NCBI RefSeq assembly: GCF_009469605.1
Contig: NZ_SSXU01000001.1
Location: 248,001 to 312,000, forward strand
Length of the DNA: 64,000 nt
Direction of reading: 5' to 3'
Origin: Zoogloea sp. 1C4
GTDB lineage: Bacteria; Pseudomonadota; Gammaproteobacteria; Burkholderiales; Rhodocyclaceae
In this document: positions 29,723-38,960 of the stretch, piece after piece
Numbering within the stretch: the stretch's first letter is position 1
Layout: each line of letters starts with the position of its first letter
The notes under the pieces: generated by a model
What the model saw: only the letters and a program-made list of their open reading frames with translations
Told to the model about the DNA's origin: nothing
Database searches by the model: none
Program-made: the position numbers and the translations under genes

Positions 29723-32700
29723 ATGCCCGCCTTTTTCATCAGCCGACCCGTCTTTGCATGGGTCGTGGCGCTCTTCATCATCCTGCTCGGTCTCATCGCG
29801 ATCCCGAAACTCCCGATCGCCCGCTATCCCAGCGTCGCACCGCCCGCGGTCAGCATCTACGCGGCGTATCCCGGCGCCACACCCCAGACCATGAACGACG
29901 CGGTTGTCGGTCTCATCGAGCGGGAGCTGTCCAGCGTCAAGAACCTGCTCTACTTCGAATCGTCCACCGACACCTCCGGCTCGGCGGAGATCCGGATCAC
30001 CTTCAAACCCGGTACCCATCCCGAGCTCGCGCAGGTGGACGTGCAGAACCGCATCAAGACCGTCGAACCGAGGCTTCCGGCCGTGGTCCGCCAGAACGGA
30101 CTCAAGTTTGAATCCGCGGCCTCGTCCTTCCTGATGATCGTGGGGCTGAAGGCCACCGACGGGCAGTACGACGAAGTCGCGCTGAGCGACTATCTGGCGC
30201 GCAACGTGGTTGAAGAACTGCGGCGCGTCGAAGGCGTCGGGCGGGTCCAGCTGTTCGGCTCGGAGCGGGCCATGCGGATCTGGGTTGATCCGGCGCGGCT
30301 GCAGTCTTACCAGCTCTCGATGGGCGACCTCAGCGACGCGATCACCCGCCAGAACGCCCAGATCGCCCCGGGCCGCGTGGGCGGCGCACCGACGGTGACC
30401 GGACAGCGGGTGACCATTCCGGTAACGGTTCAGGGGCAACTGCAGACCCCCGAGCAGTTCGCCGCGATCGTGCTGAAAGCCAGCCCGGACGGCGCCAAGG
30501 TGGTCCTCGGCGACGTCGCGCGGATCGAGCTTGGTGCGCAGACCTACGCCGAGTCCATCCGCGAGAACGGCCAGCCCGGTTCGGCGCTGGCGGTGCAGCT
30601 GGCCCCCGGGGCGAATGCGGTTCGTACCGCCGCAGCGGTCCGCGCGCGCCTGGCGGAACTCTCCGCTTCGATGCCGGCCGGAATCAGCTACTCCGTGCCC
30701 TTCGACACCGCCCCGTTCGTGCAGATCTCGATCGAGCAGGTCGTCCAGACGCTGCTCGAGGCAATGGTGCTGGTGTTCCTGGTGATGTACCTGTTCCTCC
30801 AGAACATCCGCTACACCCTGATCCCTGCCATCGTTGCGCCCATCGCCCTCCTCGGCACGTTTGCCGTGATGCTGGTGGCGGGCTTTTCAATCAACGTGCT
30901 GACGATGTTCGGGATGGTGCTGGCGATCGGCATCATCGTGGATGACGCGATCGTGGTCGTGGAAAACGTCGAGCGACTCATGGCGCATGAAGGCCTGTCG
31001 CCACGGGACGCAACGCAGAAGGCCATGAAGGAGATCAGCGGCGCCATCGTCGGCATCACCCTGGTGCTGATCGCGGTATTCATCCCGATGGCCTTCGCCA
31101 GTGGCTCGGTGGGGGTCATCTACCGCCAGTTCTCGCTGTCCATGGCCGTCGCCATCCTGTTCTCGGCGTTCCTCGCCCTCAGCCTGACACCGGCCCTGTG
31201 CGCCACCCTGCTCAAACCGGTGGCCGGACATCGGCCGGCGCGGGGTTTCTTCGGCTGGTTCAACCAGCGCTTCAGCCGGCTGACCGAGCTCTACGAGCAC
31301 GGTGTGCTGGGCCTCGTCAAGCGGAGCGGCCGGGTCATGGTGCTGTTCGCCGCCCTGGTCGCGGCGCTGGGCGTGAGTCTGGATCGGCTGCCCTCCGCCT
31401 TCCTGCCGGAGGAGGATCAGGGCTACTTCATGACGTCCATCCAGCTCCCATCGGATGCCACCACGGAACGCACCCTCGAAATCGTCAAGACGTTCGAGGC
31501 GCACGCGGCCACCCGTCCCGGCATTGCGTCCACCCAGTCGGTACTCGGCTTCAGCTTCTCGGGGGCCGGCCCCAACGCAGCCGTCATCTTCTCGAACATG
31601 AAGGAATGGGAACACCGCGAAGGCGCCACGGCCCAGGAAGAGGTCGGCCTCGCCCAGGCGGCGATGGCGCATACGGCGGAGGGCATGGTCATGAACCTGA
31701 TGCCGCCAGCCATTGAGGAACTGGGCACGTCGTCCGGTTTCAGCATGCGCCTCCAGGATAGAGCCAACCAGGGCTTCAGCGCCCTCATGAAAGCGCAGGA
31801 CGCCCTACTCGCGATGGCTGCGCAGAACCCGGCCATTGCAATGGCCTACCCGGAGGGGCTCGCCCCGGGAAGCAATGTCCGCCTGGACATCGACCGCCAG
31901 AAAGCCGAGGCGCTGGGCGTTTCCTTTGCCAGCATCAGCGACACCCTGTCCACGGCCATGGGCTCGCTGTACGTCAACGACTTTCCCAATGCGGGACGGA
32001 TGCAGCAGGTCATCATCCAGGCCGACGCCCGGGCACGCATGCAGGTGGAGGACATCCTGAAACTCTACGTCCGCAACAACGCCGGCGGCATGGTGCCGCT
32101 GGGCGAAGTGGTGACGCCGGTGTGGACCGATGCACCGCTACAGCTCATCCGCTACAAGGGCTATCCCGCGGTGCGTATCGCGGGGAGCGCCGCACCGGGC
32201 GTTTCAAGCGGTGAGGCGATGGCGGCCATGGAAGCCATGGTGGCGCAGCTGCCCGCCGGATTTGCGGTCGAATGGACGGGTCAATCATTGCAGGAGCGCG
32301 AGTCGGCCGCCCAGGCGCCCATGCTGATCGCCCTGTCGATGCTGGTCGTCTTCCTTGTGCTGGCCGCGCTTTACGAGAGCTGGGCGATCCCCCTCTCAGT
32401 CATGCTGGTCATCCCGCTCGGCTTGATCGGGGCGGTCCTGGCGGTCAGCCTGCGCGGCATGCCCAACGACGTGTTCTTCAAGGTCGGAATGATCACGGTC
32501 ATCGGTCTTTCCGCCAAGAACGCCATCCTGATCATCGAGTTCGCCAGACAACTGCGCGAGCAGGGCATGACCCTGATCGACGCCGCCGTGGAAGCCTCCC
32601 GGCTGCGCTTGCGCCCGATCCTGATGACCTCGCTGGCCTTCGCACTGGGCGTCGTGCCCTTGATGCTGGCCAGTGGCGCCGGCGCGGAAACACAGCACGC

Positions 32701-32848
32701 AATCGGCACCGGCGTGTTTGGCGGAATGATCACGGCGACGCTGCTGGCCGTGTTCTTCGTTCCAGTCTTCTTCGTCTTTGTCCTGGGATTTCAGGCGCGG
32801 CTGCCACGACGCGCGGGCAAGGCCCGGACGATCCCGCACGAGAACTGA
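29723..32848 (+). CDS. RND multidrug efflux transporter (HAE1; AcrB/MexB/AdeB family)
   Basis: A 1041-residue inner-membrane proton antiporter of full family length. It starts MPAFFISRPVFAWVVALFI. Twelve membrane spans are expected; the TM4 proton-relay aspartates are in GIIVDDAIVVVENVER. Two large periplasmic porter/docking regions alternate with the spans. AAAGGA precedes ATG. It exports hydrophobic and amphiphilic drugs using the proton gradient. Flanked by its adaptor and outer-membrane factor. Confidence 0.94.
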   Translation: MPAFFISRPVFAWVVALFIILLGLIAIPKLPIARYPSVAPPAVSIYAAYPGATPQTMNDAVVGLIERELSSVKNLLYFESSTDTSGSAEIRITFKPGTHPELAQVDVQNRIKTVEPRLPAVVRQNGLKFESAASSFLMIVGLKATDGQYDEVALSDYLARNVVEELRRVEGVGRVQLFGSERAMRIWVDPARLQSYQLSMGDLSDAITRQNAQIAPGRVGGAPTVTGQRVTIPVTVQGQLQTPEQFAAIVLKASPDGAKVVLGDVARIELGAQTYAESIRENGQPGSALAVQLAPGANAVRTAAAVRARLAELSASMPAGISYSVPFDTAPFVQISIEQVVQTLLEAMVLVFLVMYLFLQNIRYTLIPAIVAPIALLGTFAVMLVAGFSINVLTMFGMVLAIGIIVDDAIVVVENVERLMAHEGLSPRDATQKAMKEISGAIVGITLVLIAVFIPMAFASGSVGVIYRQFSLSMAVAILFSAFLALSLTPALCATLLKPVAGHRPARGFFGWFNQRFSRLTELYEHGVLGLVKRSGRVMVLFAALVAALGVSLDRLPSAFLPEEDQGYFMTSIQLPSDATTERTLEIVKTFEAHAATRPGIASTQSVLGFSFSGAGPNAAVIFSNMKEWEHREGATAQEEVGLAQAAMAHTAEGMVMNLMPPAIEELGTSSGFSMRLQDRANQGFSALMKAQDALLAMAAQNPAIAMAYPEGLAPGSNVRLDIDRQKAEALGVSFASISDTLSTAMGSLYVNDFPNAGRMQQVIIQADARARMQVEDILKLYVRNNAGGMVPLGEVVTPVWTDAPLQLIRYKGYPAVRIAGSAAPGVSSGEAMAAMEAMVAQLPAGFAVEWTGQSLQERESAAQAPMLIALSMLVVFLVLAALYESWAIPLSVMLVIPLGLIGAVLAVSLRGMPNDVFFKVGMITVIGLSAKNAILIIEFARQLREQGMTLIDAAVEASRLRLRPILMTSLAFALGVVPLMLASGAGAETQHAIGTGVFGGMITATLLAVFFVPVFFVFVLGFQARLPRRAGKARTIPHEN

Positions 32849-32851
32849 ACC

Positions 32852-34288
32852 ATGCACCACCTCTACACCTCGCTGGCCCTGCTGCTGGGCGGCTGTGCAC
32901 TGACCCCGCCACTTGAGCGTCCGGCGCTACCGATTGCCGCCGTGTATGCCGATGGCACCGACACCGCCGGCAACGCCGCCGATCTGGGCTGGCGACAGAT
33001 GTTCGGCGACCCGCGTCTGCAAGCACTGATCGCCACGGCGCTCGACAACAACCGGGATCTGCGCATCGCCGTCCTGAACATGGATGCCGTACGCGCCCAG
33101 TACGGCATCGAGCGAAGCGCCCTGCTTCCGCAGGTGGATGCCAACCTGCGCAGCGGGCGGGAGCGTACGCCGGCAAACCGGAGCATACCCACCATCGCGC
33201 AAGGCACCCATGCGGCAGGCGTCGCCATCAGCGCGTTCGAAATCGATCTTTTCGGCCGCGTGCGGGCGCTGTCCGAGGCGGCGCTGGCGCGCTATCTGGC
33301 AAGTGCCGAGGCGGCCCGCTCTGCCCGTATCAGCCTGGTTGCCGCCGTCGCAGATGCCTACATCGAAGAGCGTATGGCGATGGAACAGCTGCGCCTTACG
33401 GAGACCACTCTGGCGGACTGGCGCCAATCCCTGAATCTGGCGCGCCTGCTGAAGGACGCAAAGCAGAACAGCGGCCTCGATGTTGCCCAGGCGGAAGGTC
33501 AGGTTGCTTCTGCCGAGGCCGATCTCGAAGGCCGACGACGAGACCTCAAGCAGGCTCGCAACGCGCTCACCGTCCTCCTTGGAACGGCCATACCCGGCGA
33601 TTTACCCGCCGGCATGCCGCTGGACGATCAACCCGTAGTACCTACTGCGCTACCTCCCGGCCTGCCCTCGGACCTCCTGCTGCGCCGCCCGGACATCCTG
33701 CAGGCAGAACAAAACCTGCGTGCGGCCAATGCCGACATAGGCGCCGCCCGAGCCGCGTTTTTTCCGCGCCTCTCGCTCACCGCAACGCTGGGCTACGCCA
33801 GCCCGGCTCTCGGCAGCCTATTCCAGGGCAGCCAGCTCGCCTGGGGCTTCACTCCACAATTGAGTCAGCCGCTGTTCAACCACGGCCGCCTCGAGGCGGC
33901 ACTGGATCTCGCCCAGGCCCGGCGCTCCACTGCGGTTGCGGAATACGAAAAATCGATTCAGACAGCCTTTCGGGAAGTCGCCGACGGCCTCGCCGCCCAG
34001 GCCACACTGACCCGGCAGATCGAAGCCCAGCAACGGGTAGTCGCCAGCGCGGAGCGCCGGCGCGAGCTGTCCAGCCTGCGCTACCGCGCCGGACAGGACA
34101 GCCGCCTCGAACTACTGGACGCACAGCGCCAGGCGTACGCGGCCCGACAGAGCCTGCTGAGCCTGCAGCGCCTCGCCTTCAAGAGCACCCTTTCGCTCTA
34201 CAAAGCCCTCGGTGGTGGCCTGCAGGAAACCACTGCTGATGCGACATTGGCCGAGCAGGCTGCGCCCATCAAGTCGCCCAGACTTTAG
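32852..34288 (+). CDS. RND outer-membrane factor lipoprotein (OprM/NodT family)
   Basis: A 478-residue TolC-like channel with a short lipoprotein signal (lipobox LGGC, Cys15). Two OEP repeats follow (about 60-260 and 275-460), with DLFGRVRAL and LLRRPDILQAEQNLRAANADIGAARAAF-type segments of the family. It starts 3 bases after the transporter stop and completes the tripartite pump. Confidence 0.93.
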   Translation: MHHLYTSLALLLGGCALTPPLERPALPIAAVYADGTDTAGNAADLGWRQMFGDPRLQALIATALDNNRDLRIAVLNMDAVRAQYGIERSALLPQVDANLRSGRERTPANRSIPTIAQGTHAAGVAISAFEIDLFGRVRALSEAALARYLASAEAARSARISLVAAVADAYIEERMAMEQLRLTETTLADWRQSLNLARLLKDAKQNSGLDVAQAEGQVASAEADLEGRRRDLKQARNALTVLLGTAIPGDLPAGMPLDDQPVVPTALPPGLPSDLLLRRPDILQAEQNLRAANADIGAARAAFFPRLSLTATLGYASPALGSLFQGSQLAWGFTPQLSQPLFNHGRLEAALDLAQARRSTAVAEYEKSIQTAFREVADGLAAQATLTRQIEAQQRVVASAERRRELSSLRYRAGQDSRLELLDAQRQAYAARQSLLSLQRLAFKSTLSLYKALGGGLQETTADATLAEQAAPIKSPRL

Positions 34289-34507
34289 ACAGCGCACTGG
34301 GCAGGCTGCGGCGGCCGGGATGGACTCAGGGATATGGAAGTTGTGTTCGAGCAGTCGCCCCAGCAGCAACGTCGTGATGCAGGCGCCGCGTGCCGTCACG
34401 CCAGCCCCATCGCTACACCGCATGCCCCAGACGTTTTCGTAGAAACAACGCCCGGCAGATACCCCGACGACAGCCGGAAAGAAACCGGTCAGTAACGCGC
34501 AAAACAA

Positions 34508-34535
34508 AACGGGCTAGGCCGAAGCCTAACCCGTT
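34508..34535. terminator. Bidirectional terminator after the efflux operon
   Basis: AACGGGCTAGGC and GCCTAACCCGTT pair with one mismatch around a CGAA loop, with A and T tracts outside. It serves the efflux operon and, in the uninterrupted chromosome, the leftward tRNA-Thr. Confidence 0.8.
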
Positions 34536-34543
34536 GTTTTCTT

Positions 34544-34592
<49 letters not shown>

Positions 34593-34629
34593 AAGGTAAG
34601 CACATTTATTGACGTTGATGGGGATGCTC

Positions 34630-34665
34630 AAAAAATCAACAAATCATTGTAATAGTTGATTTTTT
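34630..34665. repeat. Perfect 11-bp inverted repeat upstream of integrase
   Basis: AAAAAATCAAC (34630-34640) is complementary to GTTGATTTTTT (34655-34665). It could be a terminator protecting the int promoter from read-through or a recombination protein site. TGACGTTGAT flanks it at 34610 and 34673. Confidence 0.6.
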
Positions 34666-34677
34666 GTTCCAATGACG

Positions 34678-34707
34678 TTGATTCGAGTTGATGGACATTG
34701 CTAAAAT
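34678..34707 (+). promoter_or_regulatory. Candidate integrase promoter
   Basis: TTGATT (34678-34683) and TAAAAT (34702-34707) are 18 bases apart. The expected leader then carries TGGCTACAC twice (34709-34717, 34720-34728) and the complement TGTAGCCA (34739-34746), a possible operator. Confidence 0.4.
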
Positions 34708-34763
34708 CTGGCTACACAGTGGCTACACGGACTGTCCATGTAGCCAGCTCAGGAGCCGACGCC

Positions 34764-36161
34764 ATGCAACGCGAACGACTGACCCTCGACAGAATCCGCC
34801 GCTTCTCGTGCCCCGCCGATGCAAAGCAGGCCTTTCTTTGGGACACCGACGCGCCCAGGCTCGCCGTGCGTGCAACGTCTGGATCTAAGTCCTTCGTCTT
34901 CGAATCCAAACTGAACCGGCGGACGATTCGCGTCACCATCGGTGACGTTAAGACGTGGAACTTGGACGACGCCCGGGCCGAGGCGCGCCGCTTGCAGGCG
35001 CTAACTGATCAAGGCATCGACCCCCGCCAAGAGAAGGCCGAGCGCATCGCCGCCATCGAGGCCAAACGCGAAGAGGCCCACCGCGTGGAGGCCCCTGCCC
35101 TTGAGGCATGGGAGGCCTATCTCGAGTCCCGCCGGCCGCGATGGGGTGCGCGTCACCTCGCCGCTCATGAGGACATGAGCAAGGAAGGCGGCGAGAAACG
35201 CACCAGAGGCCGCAGGAAGGGCGAGAAGGACACCACACTGCCCGGCGCCCTCCGGCCGCTCCTGGTGCTGCCCTTGGCCCAGATTGATGCCACGCGCGTC
35301 CGCGCTTGGTTGGAAGACGAGACTGCAAAGCGTGCGACCTCTGCCGCCCTGGCCTTCCGGCTGCTGAGGGCATTCCTCAACTGGTGCAGCGACCGCCCGG
35401 AATATAGCGATCAAGTGCACGCCGACGCCTGCGCGCCGCGCCTGGCCAAGGAGACTTTACCGAAGGCGTCCGCACGGGATGACTGCTTGCAGAAGGAGCA
35501 GATCCGACCGTGGTTCGCAGAAGTGAGGAAGCTAAGCCCGATTCTGTCCGCTTACCTGCAGGTCGTGCTGCTGACCGGCCCGCGCCGCAACGAGATGACG
35601 GCACTGCGCTGGGACGAAGTGGACTTCAGATGGAATGCCATGACCGTGCGGGACAAGGACGAAAGCAAGGGCGGCCTCGATGGGACGCGAACCATTCCCC
35701 TCACGCCGTACGTCAAGAGCTTGTTGCTGAAGCTCAAGGCACTCAACGAAACCCCTCCGCCGCAGTACCGTATTCTTGACGGTAAGAAGGTCGAGAACGA
35801 CCTGAAGTCGTGGAATCCTTCTGAGTTCGTCTTTTGGAGTCGGAAGTCAGAATCTGGACACATCGAAGAGCCGCGCAAGGCGCACGATAAGGCGGTCGAC
35901 GCGGCCGGCATCCCCGGCTTGACGATTCAGGGACTCCGCCGCAGCTTCTCGACGCTCGCCGAATGGGTAGAAGCCCCGGAAGGCGTTGTTGCGCAGATTC
36001 AGGGGCACAAGCCCAGCGCAACACGGGAGAAGCACTACAAGAAGCGCCCCCTCGACTTGCTGCGCATGTGGCACACGAAAATCGAACGGTGGGTTCTCGA
36101 CGAGGCCGGTATCGAGCAGCCGGCCGGGGAGCAGGTACCGGGGCTGCGGGTGGTGGGCTGA
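34764..36161 (+). CDS. int: Tyrosine-family integrase with DUF4102 arm-binding domain
   Basis: A 465-residue site-specific recombinase. An N-terminal DUF4102 domain (1-85) binds arm sites, a core-binding domain follows, and the catalytic domain holds Arg274/275 (GPRRNE), Arg392/393 (GLRRSF), His415 (GHKPS) and the nucleophile Tyr425 (HYKKR). In the usual HxLR motif the His is replaced by Gln389. AGGAG precedes ATG 34764. It lies next to the tRNA remnant, so it catalysed insertion into tRNA-Thr. Confidence 0.9.
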   Translation: MQRERLTLDRIRRFSCPADAKQAFLWDTDAPRLAVRATSGSKSFVFESKLNRRTIRVTIGDVKTWNLDDARAEARRLQALTDQGIDPRQEKAERIAAIEAKREEAHRVEAPALEAWEAYLESRRPRWGARHLAAHEDMSKEGGEKRTRGRRKGEKDTTLPGALRPLLVLPLAQIDATRVRAWLEDETAKRATSAALAFRLLRAFLNWCSDRPEYSDQVHADACAPRLAKETLPKASARDDCLQKEQIRPWFAEVRKLSPILSAYLQVVLLTGPRRNEMTALRWDEVDFRWNAMTVRDKDESKGGLDGTRTIPLTPYVKSLLLKLKALNETPPPQYRILDGKKVENDLKSWNPSEFVFWSRKSESGHIEEPRKAHDKAVDAAGIPGLTIQGLRRSFSTLAEWVEAPEGVVAQIQGHKPSATREKHYKKRPLDLLRMWHTKIERWVLDEAGIEQPAGEQVPGLRVVG

Positions 36162-36192
36162 ACGTGAATTGTAAAGCGAGGATTTACGGTCT

Positions 36193-36471
36193 ATGATTCT
36201 ATCGTTCCGCCACAAGGGGCTGGAAACCTTCTTCCTCACCGGAAAGCAAGCCGGCATTCAGCCGATTCACGCCAAGCGCCTGCGGGACATGCTGACCGCA
36301 CTGAACGCCGCCGCCGGCCCGGAAGACCTCGCCCGCCCGTCCTGGCGCCTGCATGGCCTGTCTGGCGACCGCGCCGGCTTCCTTGCCATGACGGTGCAAG
36401 CCAACTGGCGGCTTGTGTTCCGCTTCGAGGGTGGAAACGTGGAACTGCTCGATTATCTGGATTACCACTGA
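36193..36471 (+). CDS. higB: HigB-like toxin of a type II toxin-antitoxin system
   Basis: A 92-residue RelE/ParE-superfamily protein, starting MILSFRHKGLETFFLTGK and ending VELLDYLDYH as in HigB-1. HigB toxins cut mRNA at translating ribosomes. Family motifs include RLRDMLTALNAA and NWRLVFRF. The toxin precedes the antitoxin, the usual higBA order, with a 10-base gap. It probably stabilises the element. Confidence 0.9.
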   Translation: MILSFRHKGLETFFLTGKQAGIQPIHAKRLRDMLTALNAAAGPEDLARPSWRLHGLSGDRAGFLAMTVQANWRLVFRFEGGNVELLDYLDYH

Positions 36472-36481
36472 GGCCCGACAC

Positions 36482-36766
36482 ATGGACATGCACGACCCTT
36501 CGACTCCTGGCGAAATCCTGGCCGGCTGGCTGGAAGACCTATCTATGAGCGTGACGGCCTTCGCCGCCCATGTCGGCATCAGCCGCGTCATGCTCTCCCG
36601 CATCCTGAACGGTCACGCCGCCGTTACTGCCGACATGGACCTGCGCCTGCATGAAGCCCTCGGCACCTCGCCCGGCTACTGGCTGCGCCTGCAAACCCAG
36701 CGCGACCTTTGGGCAGCCAGCCAACGCGCCAAGGATCGGGCGCCCGTGGCACGCATCGCCGCCTGA
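36482..36766 (+). CDS. higA: HigA-like antitoxin
   Basis: A 94-residue Xre-type HTH protein (PSTPGEILAGWLEDLSMSV; HTH in AFAAHVGISRVMLSRILNG; then TADMDLRLHEALGTSPGYWL). It neutralises HigB and represses the operon. ATG 36482 gives the typical HigA length. Confidence 0.9.
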   Translation: MDMHDPSTPGEILAGWLEDLSMSVTAFAAHVGISRVMLSRILNGHAAVTADMDLRLHEALGTSPGYWLRLQTQRDLWAASQRAKDRAPVARIAA

Positions 36767-36870
36767 CCGAGCACCACCGCCGCGCCTAGGTCGGCCAACC
36801 GAAAAGCGGGACACCTTTACCCGCCTGGCGCGGCACCCAACTTGAAGGGCGCCGGAAGGAGCGCAAAGCA

Positions 36871-37587
36871 ATGGGACCGTATGCATGGAACACGCTTGAT
36901 GAGGCTGCAAGCTGGCTATCGAACGAACTTGGCAACATTGCGCTAACTGCCCGACAAGTTCTTGAACTTGGTGTGCGTGGGAAGGCCGCGTTTCATGTTG
37001 TGGTGCCTGAAGGATCTATTCCCCGGCCTTCTGGCCGAGGGTTCGGAGTGCTGAAAAACTTTTACGAAGGGTTCGTTCAGTTATCGTCCAATGATTGCCA
37101 TTTAATTGCAGGACGAGGCTCGGTACGATTTTCCTCAGTCGGCCACCCCAGCGATCCCAACGAGTGGATCAAGCTCAATCACACCGTTGAACTGAATCAG
37201 GCGATGCTGCGTATAAGCGGCGATGAACTCAGAAGGATTGCCAGTGAGATTCATTCGAGGGTAAAGAAACGAGCTGTCGCCGAGTCTGAACGTCGAGTTT
37301 TCGGTGGTAGCGGCATCCATGGCAAGCAGCGGGAGCCGGCTGCGGGTGATGCGAGTGCAGAAGCCTCCGGCAACTGGAAAGATCATGCCCGCGCCATTGC
37401 TGACGAACTTTTCGACCACGACACAAAGCAGCAAACCCGCGACTCGCTTGACGGATACGCCAGACGAGTGATGGAAAAAATGCAAGAGCGCGGGATTCAC
37501 GGGCCAAGAGGACGCTTTGACAACCACAACACTATCAAGCGAGACGCCTTACAGGGCTCAAAATGGTGGAGGGAAAAACCAAAATAG
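36871..37587 (+). CDS. Prophage hypothetical protein
   Basis: A 238-residue protein with GGAAGGAG before ATG. The first 110 residues look like a globular sensor-like region; the last 75 (HARAIADELFDHDTKQQTRD to the C-terminus) are charged and helical and occur at the C-terminus of unannotated phage proteins as I recall them. Base composition is AT-richer than neighbours. Function unknown. Confidence 0.6.
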   Translation: MGPYAWNTLDEAASWLSNELGNIALTARQVLELGVRGKAAFHVVVPEGSIPRPSGRGFGVLKNFYEGFVQLSSNDCHLIAGRGSVRFSSVGHPSDPNEWIKLNHTVELNQAMLRISGDELRRIASEIHSRVKKRAVAESERRVFGGSGIHGKQREPAAGDASAEASGNWKDHARAIADELFDHDTKQQTRDSLDGYARRVMEKMQERGIHGPRGRFDNHNTIKRDALQGSKWWREKPK

Positions 37588-37649
37588 GGCCTGTGAAACA
37601 TGGGAATTGTGGGGTTCCCACAAACTATTTTCTCCCACCGCAAAAATAG

Positions 37650-37690
37650 AAGCCTGAAACCCAGCATTGACGCGGGCTTCGGGCTTTTTT
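37650..37690 (+). terminator. Rho-independent terminator
   Basis: AAGCCTGAAACCC pairs with GGGCTTCGGGCTT (two mismatches) and runs into TTTTTT at 37685-37690. It ends the transcript of the 238-aa gene. Confidence 0.7.
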
Positions 37691-37808
37691 GCATTCCGCT
37701 GGCGATCACCGTCTCTCCGCCTTCCCCACCTGTGAAGTGGCGTTCACCAACGTTGATTGGATCGCATCCGGCGACTCTCAGCGATGGCTTCAAGCAGGAG
37801 ACCCGCGA

Positions 37809-38039
37809 ATGCAAGCAGCAACGATCCCCACCACCCTGCGTACGGACTATGCGTCCATCCTGCGCACCTACTCCACCGAAGAAGCCGCCACGATCCTGAA
37901 GGTTCGCCCGCAGACGTTGCGCGCCGCCGTTTGCCGCGACGGGCATTACTTCGGCGTTCGCCCCCAAAAAGCCCGGAATCGTTTTTTGATTTGGGACGCA
38001 GCCGCCGTCGATGCACTCCTGAATGGCGAGGTGGCGTGA
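37809..38039 (+). CDS. Excisionase/AlpA-like helix-turn-helix protein
   Basis: A 76-residue protein with a MerR-like HTH (TYSTEEAATILKVRPQTLRA) followed by a wing-like segment (HYFGVRPQKARNRFLIWDAA). AGGAG lies 8 bases before ATG 37809. Such proteins act as excisionases or regulators in prophages. Its stop overlaps the next ATG. Confidence 0.7.
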   Translation: MQAATIPTTLRTDYASILRTYSTEEAATILKVRPQTLRAAVCRDGHYFGVRPQKARNRFLIWDAAAVDALLNGEVA

Positions 38040-38212
38040 TGACCGCCGTCAAAAACACAGGCAATCGGGATGCCAAGCGGCCCCGTCGAGGTGTGCCAAT
38101 CTGGCCAGACTGGCACCTATACGAGCGGCTCAAAGCGCAGATCCCGCGCACCCTCGATCACCTGGAATACGAGCGACGCCTCCGACAAGCGGCCGAGAAA
38201 GCGGGAGTATGA
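38039..38212 (+). CDS. Small basic prophage protein
   Basis: A 57-residue Arg-rich protein, MTAVKNTGNRDAKRPRRGVP, starting on the previous stop (TGATG). Function unknown; tight packing in the replication operon supports it. Confidence 0.55.
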   Translation: MTAVKNTGNRDAKRPRRGVPIWPDWHLYERLKAQIPRTLDHLEYERRLRQAAEKAGV

Positions 38213-38213
38213 A

Positions 38214-38960
38214 ATGAGCGTCCGCACTTTATCCAAGGTTTGGGACGGCTTCCCCGGCGGAGGCTCCGAGCTGCTGGCGCTCCTGGCGCTGGCGGACTGG
38301 TCCGACGATGAAGGTCGCTGCTTTCCCTCAATGGCAAGCATCGGCCGCAAGACCCGCCTTTCCGAGAAGCAGGCCCGGCGCATTGTGCACAATCTGGAAG
38401 AGGCGGGATTCCTGCGCGTAATCGGCGGCCAGACCGGCGGGGGGATGTCCCGCCGATATCAGATCGCTCTTGACCGGCTTACCCCTCCCGCCGATGGGAG
38501 GGCTCCCGCTGGTGGGAGGGCTCCCGCCGATGTCCCTAACCCCTCCCGCCCACGGGAGGGCACCCCTCCCACCCATGGGAGACGAACCGTCAGTGAACCG
38601 TCAAAGAACCGTCAGTTGATTGCGGACGAGCCGCCTGTCAGCAGCAAAGCTGCCGACCATTGCCCACATCAGCAGATCATTGATCTGTACCACCAGACCC
38701 TGCCGACAGGCCGCCAGGTACGAATCTGGAACGACACCCGCAAGGCGAAACTACGCGCCCGTTGGAAGGAAGACCCGAAGCGCCAGAGCCTCGAATGGTG
38801 GGGAAAGTTCTTCGGCTACGTCGCCGAGTCGGACTTCCTCACTGGCAAGACTGCCAGCGCGGGCCGGCCGCCGTTTGAGCTGGATCTCGAATGGATCGTC
38901 TCGCCAACGAACTTCGTGAAGATCATCGAAGGGAAGTATCACCGGGAGGCCGCAGCATGA
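38214..38960 (+). CDS. Phage replication initiator-like protein (lambda O type)
   Basis: A 248-residue protein. The N-terminal winged helix (CFPSMASIGRKTRLSEKQAR, then EEAGFLRVIGG; 1-85) fits phage replication proteins. A Pro/Arg-rich linker (about 86-125) is encoded by five palindromic repeats. The C-terminal domain (IIDLYHQTLPTGRQVRIWND onward) resembles the helicase-contacting part of phage O/DnaT-type proteins. It overlaps dnaB by 4 bases. Together they should open and load the element's origin, which may lie inside this gene. Confidence 0.75.
   Translation: MSVRTLSKVWDGFPGGGSELLALLALADWSDDEGRCFPSMASIGRKTRLSEKQARRIVHNLEEAGFLRVIGGQTGGGMSRRYQIALDRLTPPADGRAPAGGRAPADVPNPSRPREGTPPTHGRRTVSEPSKNRQLIADEPPVSSKAADHCPHQQIIDLYHQTLPTGRQVRIWNDTRKAKLRARWKEDPKRQSLEWWGKFFGYVAESDFLTGKTASAGRPPFELDLEWIVSPTNFVKIIEGKYHREAAA
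38483..38582. repeat. Five iterated palindromes inside rep: candidate replication origin
   Basis: Units CCCTCCC-6-GGGAGGG occur at 38483-38502 and 38541-38560, with variants CTCCC-6-GGGAG at 38503-38518, a decayed copy from 38521, and CCCTCCC-6-GGGAGA at 38564-38582. Unit starts are spaced about 20 bases, two helical turns. Iterons inside the initiator gene are the lambda oriO layout. Confidence 0.65.

Noticed and set aside
34112..34507. Leftward 131-codon frame after the outer-membrane factor gene
   Set aside because: Overlaps the end of a well-supported gene, has no family signal and no convincing start.
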